This document shows, in pieces, positions 17,130 through 26,070 of a stretch of DNA of 64,000 nucleotides (positions within the stretch are counted from its first letter, which is position 1; each line of letters starts with the position of its first letter). Made by a program: the position numbers and the translations under genes. Origin of the DNA: Dehalococcoidia bacterium (GTDB lineage Bacteria; Chloroflexota; Dehalococcoidia; Lucifugimonadales; GCA-002694895); assembly GCA_029936815.1 (NCBI GenBank), contig JAPYRX010000005.1, forward strand, positions 2,534 to 66,533, read 5' to 3'. The notes below the pieces were generated by a model that was not told the origin of the DNA, searched no databases, and saw only the letters and a list, made by a program, of their open reading frames with translations.

Positions 17130-17930
17130 ATGAAGATAGGATTTATTGGATCAGGGAAAATGGCTGAAGCCATCATAAGTGGTATATTAAATTCAGGAAT
17201 AATCGATTCGGAAAATATTTTATGCTCTGATATAAATAAAGAAAGAATAAATTATATTAGTAATAAATATAAAACATCCACATTCGGGAACAACTCAACA
17301 ATTATTGACAAATGTGATTTGATTTTTTTATGTGTTAAACCACAAGATATAAATAAATTGAAAAACGATCTATATGATAATTTAAGAGAAAATCAATCTC
17401 TACTATCAATACTTGCTGGTATCAGAATTTCAACTTTATCAAATGTCAGCAATCATAAATCAATAGTAAGGATAATGCCAAACACCCCGGCGAAAATAAA
17501 AAAAGGAGTGTCAGTATGGATTCATACTAAAGAAACATCTAAAAAACACGTGGAATATATAGAGATGATTTTAAACTCTATCGGGGCACAATACAAAGTA
17601 GAAAATGAAGAAACAATAGAAATGGCAACTGCACTTTCTGCTAGTGGCCCAGCTTACCTTTTTTATTTTATTGAATCTTTGATAGAAAGCGGAGAAAATA
17701 TTGGATTACCAAAAGATTTATCCGAAAAATTAACATTAGGTATGTTGAAAGGGAGTCTAGATTTATTTCAAGTGTCAAATGAAACAGCAGAAAAATTAAG
17801 GGAAAACGTTACGTCGCCGGGGGGAACAACTGAAGCAGCAATAAATATATTACAAAATAAAAATTTTAAGAATACTATAATAGAAGCGATTAATGCTGCT
17901 CATAAAAGAGGATTGGATTTAGGTGAATAA
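17130..17930 (+). CDS. proC: Pyrroline-5-carboxylate reductase
   Basis: Last enzyme of proline synthesis, reducing pyrroline-5-carboxylate with NAD(P)H, 266 residues. The Rossmann motif GFIGSGKMAEAIISG is at the N-terminus, CVKPQDI and RIMPNTPAKIKKGV are family segments, and the C-terminal signature LSASGPAYLFYFIESL followed by LRENVTSPGGTTEAAI is complete. It is wedged between pdxA and a YggT protein with gaps of one to two bases, a common proC-yggT association. Confidence 0.95.
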   Translation: MKIGFIGSGKMAEAIISGILNSGIIDSENILCSDINKERINYISNKYKTSTFGNNSTIIDKCDLIFLCVKPQDINKLKNDLYDNLRENQSLLSILAGIRISTLSNVSNHKSIVRIMPNTPAKIKKGVSVWIHTKETSKKHVEYIEMILNSIGAQYKVENEETIEMATALSASGPAYLFYFIESLIESGENIGLPKDLSEKLTLGMLKGSLDLFQVSNETAEKLRENVTSPGGTTEAAINILQNKNFKNTIIEAINAAHKRGLDLGE

Positions 17931-17932
17931 TA

Positions 17933-18214
17933 TTGAACATATTTAGTTTTATCATTTTAGTTATAAATATATTTTGTGAATTATTTTTCTTTGCCCTAAT
18001 TACTAGAATAATTCTTTCATGGATAAATATTAGCCCATATAACCCAATATCTAAGATTACATATCAAATTACTGAACCTTTTCTAGGGAAAATAAGGCAA
18101 TATATTAAGCCTTTGGGAATGTTTGATTTCACACCAATGATTGCAATCATTCTATTAGAAGTCCTCCAAAGAGTAGCTAAAAGTTTACTCATGTATTTAA
18201 ATAATTTAAGTTAA
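17933..18214 (+). CDS. YggT-family membrane protein
   Basis: Small integral membrane protein of 93 residues with two hydrophobic helices flanking the conserved IILSWINISPYNPISKITYQITEPFLGKIR region (the family motif SWI...P..P). It starts with TTG two bases after the proC stop; no ATG is nearer. YggT proteins are often next to proC, and in other bacteria are linked to membrane or division functions. No precise role can be assigned. Confidence 0.85.
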   Translation: MNIFSFIILVINIFCELFFFALITRIILSWINISPYNPISKITYQITEPFLGKIRQYIKPLGMFDFTPMIAIILLEVLQRVAKSLLMYLNNLS

Positions 18215-18293
18215 TATATTGATTTGAAACTAAAGACATAATTAATTATATTTAGTATCATAGAAGCTATTATATATAAATAAGAATTTAATT

Positions 18294-18728
18294 ATGACAA
18301 CACAATCAATTATTACTTTAACCCCTAAAGCAATAACCAAAGTAGAGGATATCCTATCTAAAGAAAAATCTGTTACAGCAATGTTACGCGTAGTCGCAAT
18401 GCCTTCACCTGGCGGAAGTATACAATACATGTTTGCAATTGAAGATAATCCTGCAGAAAATGACAAAATATTTGAATTCGAAAATGTTAAAGTCTTAATT
18501 GATGAAAACAGTATAGATATGATTCAAGGATCAGAAATAGATTACATTGATTCAATAATGAGAAGTGGTTTTGTAATAAGCAACCCTAATATAACTGGAG
18601 GATGTGCTTGCGGCGGAAGTGGAGAAGGTGGTTGTGGAGGCGGCGGCGAAGAAGTCCAAGGTGGTTGTGGAGGTGGCGGTGGTTCTTGCGCTTGTGGCGG
18701 CGGCGGATGTGGTGGCGGCGGTCACTAA
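18294..18728 (+). CDS. HesB/IscA-like protein with a long Gly/Cys-rich tail
   Basis: Protein of 144 residues. The first 100 look like an A-type iron-sulfur carrier: LTPKAITKVEDIL at the start, RVVAMPSPGGSIQYMF, VKVLIDENSIDMIQGSEIDYI and a final GGCACGG that resembles the C-terminal CGC motif. The first conserved cysteine (normally GGCSG) is replaced by serine (PGGSIQ). The last 43 residues are an unusual run of glycines with seven cysteines, including two CAC units. DNA of the tail is conspicuously G-rich. It may bind a cluster or metals through the tail; this is inference. Confidence 0.7.
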   Translation: MTTQSIITLTPKAITKVEDILSKEKSVTAMLRVVAMPSPGGSIQYMFAIEDNPAENDKIFEFENVKVLIDENSIDMIQGSEIDYIDSIMRSGFVISNPNITGGCACGGSGEGGCGGGGEEVQGGCGGGGGSCACGGGGCGGGGH

Positions 18729-18734
18729 TAAAAA

Positions 18735-19736
18735 ATGTCAATATTATCATTTATATTAAGTTCTGAACAAACATTTGAATTAGCTTGCCAAATTAAAAAA
18801 CAGAACAACAATATAGATATGCACGTTTTTTCGTTAGATCAGAAACTTGATGAAAAAATTAAAAAATCAAAAGTCTTCACCAAGGTACATAAAAAATTAA
18901 AAGACCTTAGATCTCATGACATAATTTTTATTGATTCTATGGTGAAATATAGAGAAAAGATATTTCAACAAATAATAGAAGATAACGATAAAGACATATT
19001 GATAGTTGATCTTAGCCCTGCAAAAGACAAATCTATAGAATGGGCAAATAATCAAATTAAAACTGAAAATATTAATTTTGTTTCAGCTTATCCAATTATA
19101 AATTTAAATTATAAAATATCTAATATTGAGAGCATGTTCGCTGAGCAAAAATTTTTATTAATGCCATCAAAGAAAATGAGTGAAAATTTCTTTAAAATAC
19201 TAATTCAAATTATAGAAAGTATCGAAATGGAGCCTTATTTTATTGAAGCAGTTGAATTTGACAGCTACTATGCTGCTACTAATGTCATTCCAAAATTGAT
19301 TTCTTTTTCGATCATGAAATATGCGGAAGAATCACAATCATGGCCGGAAATGTCAAAATTTGCTAAACAAGATTTTAATTATTCAACTATAGGAAGTTTA
19401 ACAGACCCTGAAGAATTATTTGAAATTATAAATCATACTAAAGAATTTAGTTCTCATTGGTATAGCCAAGCAAACAACGAAATATCTAAGCTATCCGAAT
19501 ATATTTTGAATAAAGACAAGGATTTAAGTGACTATCTGATCAAGGGATGGGAAAGTAGAATGAGATGGGAATTAGGAGTTACAGGGAGTACTGACAATGT
19601 ATCTCCATCCTCTAATATATTGTCTTCAGGGGAATCAATGGCTGGATTTCTTGTATCAGAAAATCTTATGCAAAAAAAAATCGACCACGAAAAATCCAAA
19701 TCTAAAGATTTATGGAAATATAAGAGAACAAAATAA
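18735..19736 (+). CDS. Divergent TyrA-like (prephenate dehydrogenase family) protein
   Basis: Protein of 333 residues, 6 bases after the HesB-like gene and 2 bases before aroA. Its middle resembles TyrA: DILIVDLSPAKDKSIEWANN recalls the DVGSVK...I..A region, NFVSAYPI the VGGHPMAG region, and EAVEFDSYYAATNVIPKLISF the HD...AATSHLPHL helix. The N-terminal glycine-rich NAD motif is absent (MSILSFILSSEQTFELA) and the expected histidines are missing. I infer a degenerate or structural relative of the dehydrogenase; position next to aroA supports an aromatic-pathway origin. Whether it is still catalytic is doubtful. Confidence 0.55.
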   Translation: MSILSFILSSEQTFELACQIKKQNNNIDMHVFSLDQKLDEKIKKSKVFTKVHKKLKDLRSHDIIFIDSMVKYREKIFQQIIEDNDKDILIVDLSPAKDKSIEWANNQIKTENINFVSAYPIINLNYKISNIESMFAEQKFLLMPSKKMSENFFKILIQIIESIEMEPYFIEAVEFDSYYAATNVIPKLISFSIMKYAEESQSWPEMSKFAKQDFNYSTIGSLTDPEELFEIINHTKEFSSHWYSQANNEISKLSEYILNKDKDLSDYLIKGWESRMRWELGVTGSTDNVSPSSNILSSGESMAGFLVSENLMQKKIDHEKSKSKDLWKYKRTK

Positions 19737-19738
19737 AA

Positions 19739-21052
19739 TTGATTGAAAAAGTAACAAAATCTAATAAAATAAATTCTACTATAAGAATTGCGGGTGACAA
19801 ATCAATATCCCATAGAGCAGCCATTCTAAATTCAATGGCTTACGGAATCGCTGAAGTTACAAATTTTTGTGTGGGTGACGATCAAGAATCAGTAATAAGA
19901 TGTTTGAAAGCACTTGGAACAAAAATAATTCATAGAATTGATTATATAGATGACTATCCTGTACATTTTTTCAAAATACACGGTAATGGAGAAAAAGGAT
20001 TCCAAAAACCAAAAACCCCTTTAGATTGTGGGAATAGTGGTACCTGCATGAGATTAATAAGTGGTTTGGTTGCTGGACAGGATTTTAATTCAGTTCTAAT
20101 TGGAGATAAATCTTTAAGTAAAAGACCAATGAATAGAATAGCTACCCCATTATTACAGATGGGAGCTTCAATTAATTCTCTAAACAAGGAGGATGTAGGC
20201 CAAATTACAGCACCTTTTGAAATCACAGGGATGAACCTTAATGGGATAAATTATATAAGTCCTGTCTCCAGTGCTCAAGTTAAATCTTGTGTATTAATTG
20301 CTGGAACATATGCTGAAAATCAAACTATTTTTACTGAACCATTTAAAAGTAGAGATCATACAGAAAGAATGATGAAGGCCATGGGAGCTAATATAAAAAT
20401 TGAAGATACCATGACAACAATAAGTAAATCTAAATTAACTGCACAAGATATTGTTATACCAAGTGATATAAGTTCTGCTGCTTTTTGGATGGTACTAGCA
20501 TCTTGTCACCCAAATGCAGAAATATATTTACCTAATATAGGATTAAATCCAAATCGAACAGGGATTCTTGAAATCCTATTAGAAATGGGCGCAGATATTA
20601 ATATCACAAATAAAAAAACTGATATGGGAGAACCTAGAGGAGACATTACAGTAAGATCTAGTAAATTAAAAGGAATAACAATAGATAAAAAAATCATTCC
20701 TAAAATTATTGATGAAATTCCAGTCTTATCTTTAGCAGCTTGTTTTGCAAATTCAGAGACAAGAATTTCGGACGCAGAAGAATTAAGAGTTAAAGAATCA
20801 GACAGAATAAAATCAACAGTGCTAGGTTTGTCAAAACTTGGAGCAAACATAAAAGAAACCAAAGATGGAATGGTTATCAAACCTGTAAGAAAGCTTGTTG
20901 GGAATTCAGTAGAAAGCCAGGGAGATCACAGAATTGCTATGATGCTTGGAATAGCTGGATTATTAGCAGAAAAAGAAACAATTGTAAATGGCGCAGAACA
21001 TGCAAAAGTGTCCTATCCAAATTTTTGGGATGAGATAAAAAATATAATATAA
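19739..21052 (+). CDS. aroA: 3-phosphoshikimate 1-carboxyvinyltransferase (EPSP synthase)
   Basis: Sixth step of the shikimate pathway, joining phosphoenolpyruvate to shikimate-3-phosphate, 437 residues. Key segments are AGDKSISHRAAILNSMA, LDCGNSGTCMRL, GDKSLSKRPMNR, SSAQVKSCVLIAG, SRDHTERMM, EIPVLSLAACFA, RVKESDRI and GDHRIAMML. It starts with TTG directly after the TyrA-like stop. Coupled tightly to the TyrA-like gene upstream and gmk downstream (gap 3 bases). Confidence 0.96.
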   Translation: MIEKVTKSNKINSTIRIAGDKSISHRAAILNSMAYGIAEVTNFCVGDDQESVIRCLKALGTKIIHRIDYIDDYPVHFFKIHGNGEKGFQKPKTPLDCGNSGTCMRLISGLVAGQDFNSVLIGDKSLSKRPMNRIATPLLQMGASINSLNKEDVGQITAPFEITGMNLNGINYISPVSSAQVKSCVLIAGTYAENQTIFTEPFKSRDHTERMMKAMGANIKIEDTMTTISKSKLTAQDIVIPSDISSAAFWMVLASCHPNAEIYLPNIGLNPNRTGILEILLEMGADINITNKKTDMGEPRGDITVRSSKLKGITIDKKIIPKIIDEIPVLSLAACFANSETRISDAEELRVKESDRIKSTVLGLSKLGANIKETKDGMVIKPVRKLVGNSVESQGDHRIAMMLGIAGLLAEKETIVNGAEHAKVSYPNFWDEIKNII

Positions 21053-21055
21053 AAA

Positions 21056-21616
21056 ATGAGTAAGACAAATAAAATATTTATAATTTCAGGCCCTTCAGGT
21101 GTTGGGAAAGATACTGTGATAAAAAAATTCAGTGAAGTAAATACTGACGTAGATATTATTACAACAGTAACAACTAGGGAAATTCGTAAAAACGAAAAAG
21201 ATAAAATAGATTATATTTTTGTAAATGAAAAAGAATTTAAAAAATTAATAGAATCAAATAAATTAATAGAATGGTCTAAAGTTTATGGAAATTATTATGG
21301 AGTTCCAAAAGGTCAAATAGAAAAAGGAATTGAACATAATAAAAAAATAATAATTAAAACTGATATTCAAGGGGTAAACAAATTATCAAAAAAAATTAAA
21401 AATACACAGACTATATTCCTTACTCCACCAAACATTCAAATTTTACTAGAAAGATTACATTCAAGAAAAACGGATACTGCCGAAGAAATTAAAAAAAGAA
21501 CTGCAATAGCAGAACATGAAATCAACCAACAAGACAAATTTGATTACGTAATAGTAAATCATGAGGGGGAATTAAGAAAAACACTTTCCCGTTTGTCTGA
21601 AATTATCAATAGTTAA
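21056..21616 (+). CDS. gmk: Guanylate kinase
   Basis: Phosphorylates GMP to GDP, 186 residues. The P loop is ISGPSGVGKDTV; the usual residue after GK is S or T and here is D. The GMP-binding segment TTVTTREIRKNEKDKIDYIFV and the lid region FLTPPNIQILLERLHSRKTDTAEEIKKR are normal. It ends the nrdR-to-gmk run of plus-strand genes and converges on the LLM gene with a single base between stops. Confidence 0.93.
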   Translation: MSKTNKIFIISGPSGVGKDTVIKKFSEVNTDVDIITTVTTREIRKNEKDKIDYIFVNEKEFKKLIESNKLIEWSKVYGNYYGVPKGQIEKGIEHNKKIIIKTDIQGVNKLSKKIKNTQTIFLTPPNIQILLERLHSRKTDTAEEIKKRTAIAEHEINQQDKFDYVIVNHEGELRKTLSRLSEIINS

Positions 21617-21617
21617 T

Positions 21618-22664
21618 TTATTTCTTTAATTTCGAAATCAAATTGTTTGTTTCTTCAAATCCTATTTCATAAATCAAATCAATTGGTAATGAAATATGGT
21701 TTGCATAATCAAATTTTCTTTTAATTTTTTTAGGAGCATCTTTTACATTTGTAATCAACAAAAATTCGTTCAAGATATCATCAGATATAAGAGAAGGCAT
21801 TTTATCCCATTCACCATCTACTGAATACCTATATAGTTTATCTGCTACATCTTCCCATCCATGAACTTCCATTACACTTCTGTAACTTTTAGTGGAAGCA
21901 TAAAATGCGACCTGAGATCTGATTTGTTCAATTTTATTTTGAATTTTTTTATCATTATTGCTTATTATCAGAAATCCACCTGCTGTAAAAATAAAATCAT
22001 CCTTTAGCGATTTATATTTTTTCCCTTTTTGAATTTCTGGCATAAGGATTTTTTGAATGTATTTTTTCGTGCTAAAGCTATGCAAAATAATTCCATCGCT
22101 TAACTCCCCAGATAATTTGGACATATTAGAATTAACAGCAGCTAACAAAATTTTAGGGAAGTCAATTTTCAAAGGGCCAGGATTGAAAAAAGGAGTCATC
22201 AGATTAATATCATAAAATTCTCCCTTGAAATTCAACTCCTTCCCATTCTGCCAACAATTCCATATGTCATATAAACATTCAAGATATTCTCTCATCCTTT
22301 TTATAGGAGGATGCCATTCACCGGAAAATCTTCTTACAACATGACCTCTGACTTGACTACCTAATCCAAGGATAAATCTTCCATTAGAAATACGTTGTAA
22401 ATCCCACGATATGTATGCAAGATCCATAGGGCTTCTTACAAAAGCCAAAGCAATAGAAGAAATCAAATCTGTATTAGAAGTTGATTCAGATGCAATCGAC
22501 AGTGGAATAAAAGGATTTGCTTTAGTCTCATTTGAAATTACATAATCAAAACCAAGTGACTCAAACAGTTTGCTCCTTGAGCTAATTTTTTCAGGTAGTA
22601 TAAAATCGCTATCTACATGTTCTTCAAACAGTCTACTGTCAGATATGTTTATACCTAATTTCAT
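21618..22664 (-). CDS. LLM-class (luciferase-like) flavin/F420-dependent oxidoreductase
   Basis: TIM-barrel oxidoreductase of 348 residues related to bacterial luciferase and F420-dependent enzymes. Visible family parts are DLISSIALAFVRSPMDLAYISWDLQRISNGRFILGLGSQVRGHVVRRF (in pieces across residues 64-114), PPIKRMREYLECLYDIW, and PKILLAAVNSNMSKLSGELSDGIILHSF. It resembles TIGR03617-type members common in Chloroflexota and Actinobacteria. The substrate is unknown. It is divergent from the enoyl-CoA hydratase gene across 51 bases holding two palindromes. Confidence 0.85.
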   Translation of the reverse strand: MKLGINISDSRLFEEHVDSDFILPEKISSRSKLFESLGFDYVISNETKANPFIPLSIASESTSNTDLISSIALAFVRSPMDLAYISWDLQRISNGRFILGLGSQVRGHVVRRFSGEWHPPIKRMREYLECLYDIWNCWQNGKELNFKGEFYDINLMTPFFNPGPLKIDFPKILLAAVNSNMSKLSGELSDGIILHSFSTKKYIQKILMPEIQKGKKYKSLKDDFIFTAGGFLIISNNDKKIQNKIEQIRSQVAFYASTKSYRSVMEVHGWEDVADKLYRYSVDGEWDKMPSLISDDILNEFLLITNVKDAPKKIKRKFDYANHISLPIDLIYEIGFEETNNLISKLKK

Positions 22665-22682
22665 TGTATTATTTTTTGTGTA

Positions 22683-22717
22683 TTAAACGTTTAAAATGTA
22701 TTATAAGATTATCTTAT
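22683..22717. promoter_or_regulatory. Two palindromes in the LLM / enoyl-CoA hydratase divergent gap
   Basis: TTAAACGTTTAA (22683-22694) is a perfect 12-base palindrome. ATAAGAT-T-ATCTTAT (22703-22717) is a perfect 7+1+7 inverted repeat that touches the ATG of the downstream gene. They occupy most of a 51-base divergent promoter region, so operator function is plausible. AT-rich DNA makes short palindromes common, so this is tentative. Confidence 0.35.
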
Positions 22718-23477
22718 GAATTATAAATACATAAAAACTTCGATTAACAATCAGATTTTAGAAGTTTCTATTAACAGACCAAAACAAATGAATTCTATTA
22801 ATCCACACACAAGTATGGAATTAAAAGAAGTATTCGAAGAATTTAAGAATTCACAAAAACTTAAAATTGCAATTATTTATGGAGAGGGGAGTTCATCATT
22901 TTCAGCAGGCAATGATTTGAAACATATTAAATCAGAATCAGATCCTGTTGCACCATTTGGTGGAATAACCTCTCAATTTGAGTGCTATAAACCGATAATT
23001 GCAGCAATTGAGGGGTATGCACTAGGAGGTGGATTAGAAATTGCATTATCATGTGATATTTTGATAGCATCAGAAAACTCAACATTTGGATTCCCTGAAC
23101 CCAAAGTAGGTTTGTTTGCAGGAGCAGGCGGCGCAGCTAAGCTTGCCAAATTAATACCTCAAAAAATTGCTCTCAATCTACTTTTAACTGGAAAATTAAT
23201 CTCAAGTAAAGAAGCAAAAGATATCGGATTGATATCTGAAATAGTGCCGGAAAATAAAGCATTAGAGTATGCGAGAAAAACAGCCGAGAACATTCTTAAA
23301 TGTTCGTATTTAGCAATATCAGCCACAAAACAAATTGCTCTTAATGAGTATGACACATCATTTGATCCATCAGAAATTGAAAAATCATATTCAGAAGTTC
23401 AAAAATTAAGAAAAAGTAATCATTTTAACATTGGTAAAAATGCTTTCACAAAAAAAGAAAATCCAATTTGGGATTAA
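22716..23477 (+). CDS. Enoyl-CoA hydratase/isomerase family protein
   Basis: Crotonase-fold enzyme of 253 residues. The N-terminal INRPKQMNSINPHTSMEL, the oxyanion-hole segments SSFSAGNDLKHI and AAIEGYALGGGLEIALSCDI, and FGFPEPKVGLFAGAGGAAKL are typical. The glutamate common in hydratases is at the EPKVG position. The exact acyl-CoA substrate is not readable. The M1 aminopeptidase follows with a three-base gap. Confidence 0.9.
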   Translation: MNYKYIKTSINNQILEVSINRPKQMNSINPHTSMELKEVFEEFKNSQKLKIAIIYGEGSSSFSAGNDLKHIKSESDPVAPFGGITSQFECYKPIIAAIEGYALGGGLEIALSCDILIASENSTFGFPEPKVGLFAGAGGAAKLAKLIPQKIALNLLLTGKLISSKEAKDIGLISEIVPENKALEYARKTAENILKCSYLAISATKQIALNEYDTSFDPSEIEKSYSEVQKLRKSNHFNIGKNAFTKKENPIWD

Positions 23478-23480
23478 ATA

Positions 23481-26012
23481 ATGCATGATAAAAAATTGAT
23501 AGTAAACAAGTATGATTTATATATTGAACCAAGCAAGGATTTCCAAACATTTAATGGTATTGTTGAAATATCTTTAAACATAAATAAACAAATAAACAAG
23601 ATTGAATTTGATTCTGTTGGATTAACAATTAAATATTGCGAATATTTCAATATCTTAGAATCAAAATGGATAGAAATCGATTTCGAAACAACTAATACAC
23701 ATCTTATATTAAAACAATATTCAGAATTCAAAAAAGAAAAAAATATAAAATATAAAATCAATTTTAAAGGTAAAATACTAAAAGATCTAAAAGGGTTATA
23801 TTCAAGTATATATATTGAGAACAATCAAGAAAAAGTATTACTTAGCACTCAATTTGAACCAACTGATGCTAGGAAAGCATTCCCTTGTATAGATAACCCA
23901 AGTTATAAAGCGAAATTTAACTTATCTTTAGTAGTACCAAAAGATCTTAATGCCATTTCAAATATGCCTATCAAAGAAAAAAAAGAAAGAGATGATAATT
24001 CAAATGAAATAATATTTGAAGAAACTCCAATCATGTCTACATACTTATTATTTTTTGCGATAGGTAAAATTAAAAGTAAAGAAATAACAACTAAAAATAA
24101 TATTCTTATTAGAGTTTGGGCAACAAACAATCAAGAAGATTTCGGTGAATTCGCACTTGAAACCTCCGAAAAATTATTGGATTATTTCGAATCTTATTTT
24201 GGCACAAAATATCCACTTCCAAAACTTGATCATATAGCGATTCCAGATTTCGCAGCTGGTGCAATGGAAAATTGGGGTTGTATAAGCTATAGAGAAAACG
24301 CGTTGTTAGTAGACCCCGAAAATAGTTCGATTCAAACTAAACAACTAGTTGCAGCTATAATAGCTCACGAGATGGCACATATGTGGTTTGGAGACCTAGT
24401 TACAATGAATTGGTGGAATGATTTATGGCTAAACGAAAGTTTCGCTTCATGGATGGGAGATAAAGCAATAAGTAAATTATTTCCGGAATGGGATATCTGG
24501 ACAAAATTCTTATTAGACGATACGAATAGAGCCTTTGAATTAGATGCTTTAGATAGCAGTCACCCAATAGAACAAGAAGTTAAAAACCCAGATGAAATAG
24601 GTCAATTATTTGACGCAATAAGTTATAGCAAGGGTGCTTCATTAATAAGAATGTTAGAAAATTATATTGGAGAAGATCCATTTAGGAACGGAATACAAGA
24701 ATACATAAATAAACATCAATATAGCAATACGGTAACAAATGATTTATGGAATGCTTTGAGTGAAAGTTCAAACAAGGATATAAAACAATTAATGAAAAAA
24801 TGGACGACTGAACCAGGATTTCCTTTGGTAGAAGTATCAATGTCAGATGATAACGTTTTAATAACTCAAAAAAAATTCTCATATAATCCTGAAAATAATA
24901 GTGACTCAAATTGGATGATTCCTGTCAAATACAAGGAAAAGAATGCCGAAAAACAATCTTCAAAAACAATGTTAATTGAATCATCCGAATCAATTATAGA
25001 AGAAAGTGATATTTCAATATTTAATTCTAATTCTTCTGGGTTTTATAAAACAATATATTCAGAAGAAATTTTTAACAACATCACTGACATGTTGAAAGAT
25101 GATATGTCAAGTTTAATGAACGAAGAAAGATTAGGGCTTCTTTCTGATACTTATACATTCTTAAAATCTAGTAAAATCGATCCTGAAAATTATTTAAGTC
25201 TATTAAAAATATTTAGCTCGGAAACAAACCCGTATATATGGAAATACATATGCGGATCTCTCCGTTCTTTAGATTCAAAATTGTATAAAACACCAATTTA
25301 CGATAAGTATTACTCTTTTACATCTAATATTTTTAATAATCTATCTATAGATCTAAATTGGAATATAGATCACATCAGTTCAGAAATAGATCAAATAATG
25401 ATAGGGACATTAATTGAAAATTCATGTTATTACAACATACGTCCTCTAATAAATAAATCATTGGAAATATTTAGAAATTCGTCTAAATATGACAAAACAG
25501 AAATTCACCCAAATTTAAAGAGACCATTATTTTTATCAGTTGCTTACAACGGTGACAAAAATGATTTTGACAAAATATGGAAATTATATCTAAACTCAAA
25601 CTCACAAGAAGAAAAATCTCTTTTTTTAGGAAGCTTAACTCAATTTAACAACATTGAAAAACTTAATTTTTTGTTAAGTCAGATAACTACAGAAAACATT
25701 AGAAAACACGATATAGCATCAGTTTTAATTGGGATTGCAAATAATAATATAGGTTTCGAAACATCGTGGTCATATTTAAAAGAAAATTGGAGTAAAATAC
25801 TAGAAATATCAGGAGATGGATTTCAATTAAATTATATTGTATCTCTTCCTTCTAATTTTCAAACCATATCCAAATTCGAAGAAATTGAAAATTACTATAA
25901 TGAAAACCCCGTCGATGCTGCTTCTATGTCAATGAATCAAACATTGGAAAAAATTCAAAATAATATCAAATGGATAGATATCAATCTTGAAAAATTTGAA
26001 AAATATTTATAA
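23481..26012 (+). CDS. M1-family metallo-aminopeptidase
   Basis: Zinc aminopeptidase of 843 residues. The exopeptidase motif GAMENWG and the zinc site HEMAHMWFGDLVT followed by NESFASWMGD (the second zinc ligand E) are intact. An N-terminal beta domain (FNGIVEISLNI, QFEPTDARKAFPCIDNP) and a C-terminal ERAP1-like helical domain make up the rest. No signal peptide is visible, so it is probably cytoplasmic, for peptide recycling. It resembles tricorn-interacting-factor/PepN-like members. Confidence 0.94.
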   Translation: MHDKKLIVNKYDLYIEPSKDFQTFNGIVEISLNINKQINKIEFDSVGLTIKYCEYFNILESKWIEIDFETTNTHLILKQYSEFKKEKNIKYKINFKGKILKDLKGLYSSIYIENNQEKVLLSTQFEPTDARKAFPCIDNPSYKAKFNLSLVVPKDLNAISNMPIKEKKERDDNSNEIIFEETPIMSTYLLFFAIGKIKSKEITTKNNILIRVWATNNQEDFGEFALETSEKLLDYFESYFGTKYPLPKLDHIAIPDFAAGAMENWGCISYRENALLVDPENSSIQTKQLVAAIIAHEMAHMWFGDLVTMNWWNDLWLNESFASWMGDKAISKLFPEWDIWTKFLLDDTNRAFELDALDSSHPIEQEVKNPDEIGQLFDAISYSKGASLIRMLENYIGEDPFRNGIQEYINKHQYSNTVTNDLWNALSESSNKDIKQLMKKWTTEPGFPLVEVSMSDDNVLITQKKFSYNPENNSDSNWMIPVKYKEKNAEKQSSKTMLIESSESIIEESDISIFNSNSSGFYKTIYSEEIFNNITDMLKDDMSSLMNEERLGLLSDTYTFLKSSKIDPENYLSLLKIFSSETNPYIWKYICGSLRSLDSKLYKTPIYDKYYSFTSNIFNNLSIDLNWNIDHISSEIDQIMIGTLIENSCYYNIRPLINKSLEIFRNSSKYDKTEIHPNLKRPLFLSVAYNGDKNDFDKIWKLYLNSNSQEEKSLFLGSLTQFNNIEKLNFLLSQITTENIRKHDIASVLIGIANNNIGFETSWSYLKENWSKILEISGDGFQLNYIVSLPSNFQTISKFEEIENYYNENPVDAASMSMNQTLEKIQNNIKWIDINLEKFEKYL

Positions 26013-26070
26013 TTTTTCTTGCAATATAGTATAATTATCAACTAAATTCACATTATTAAAAGGCAATTAA

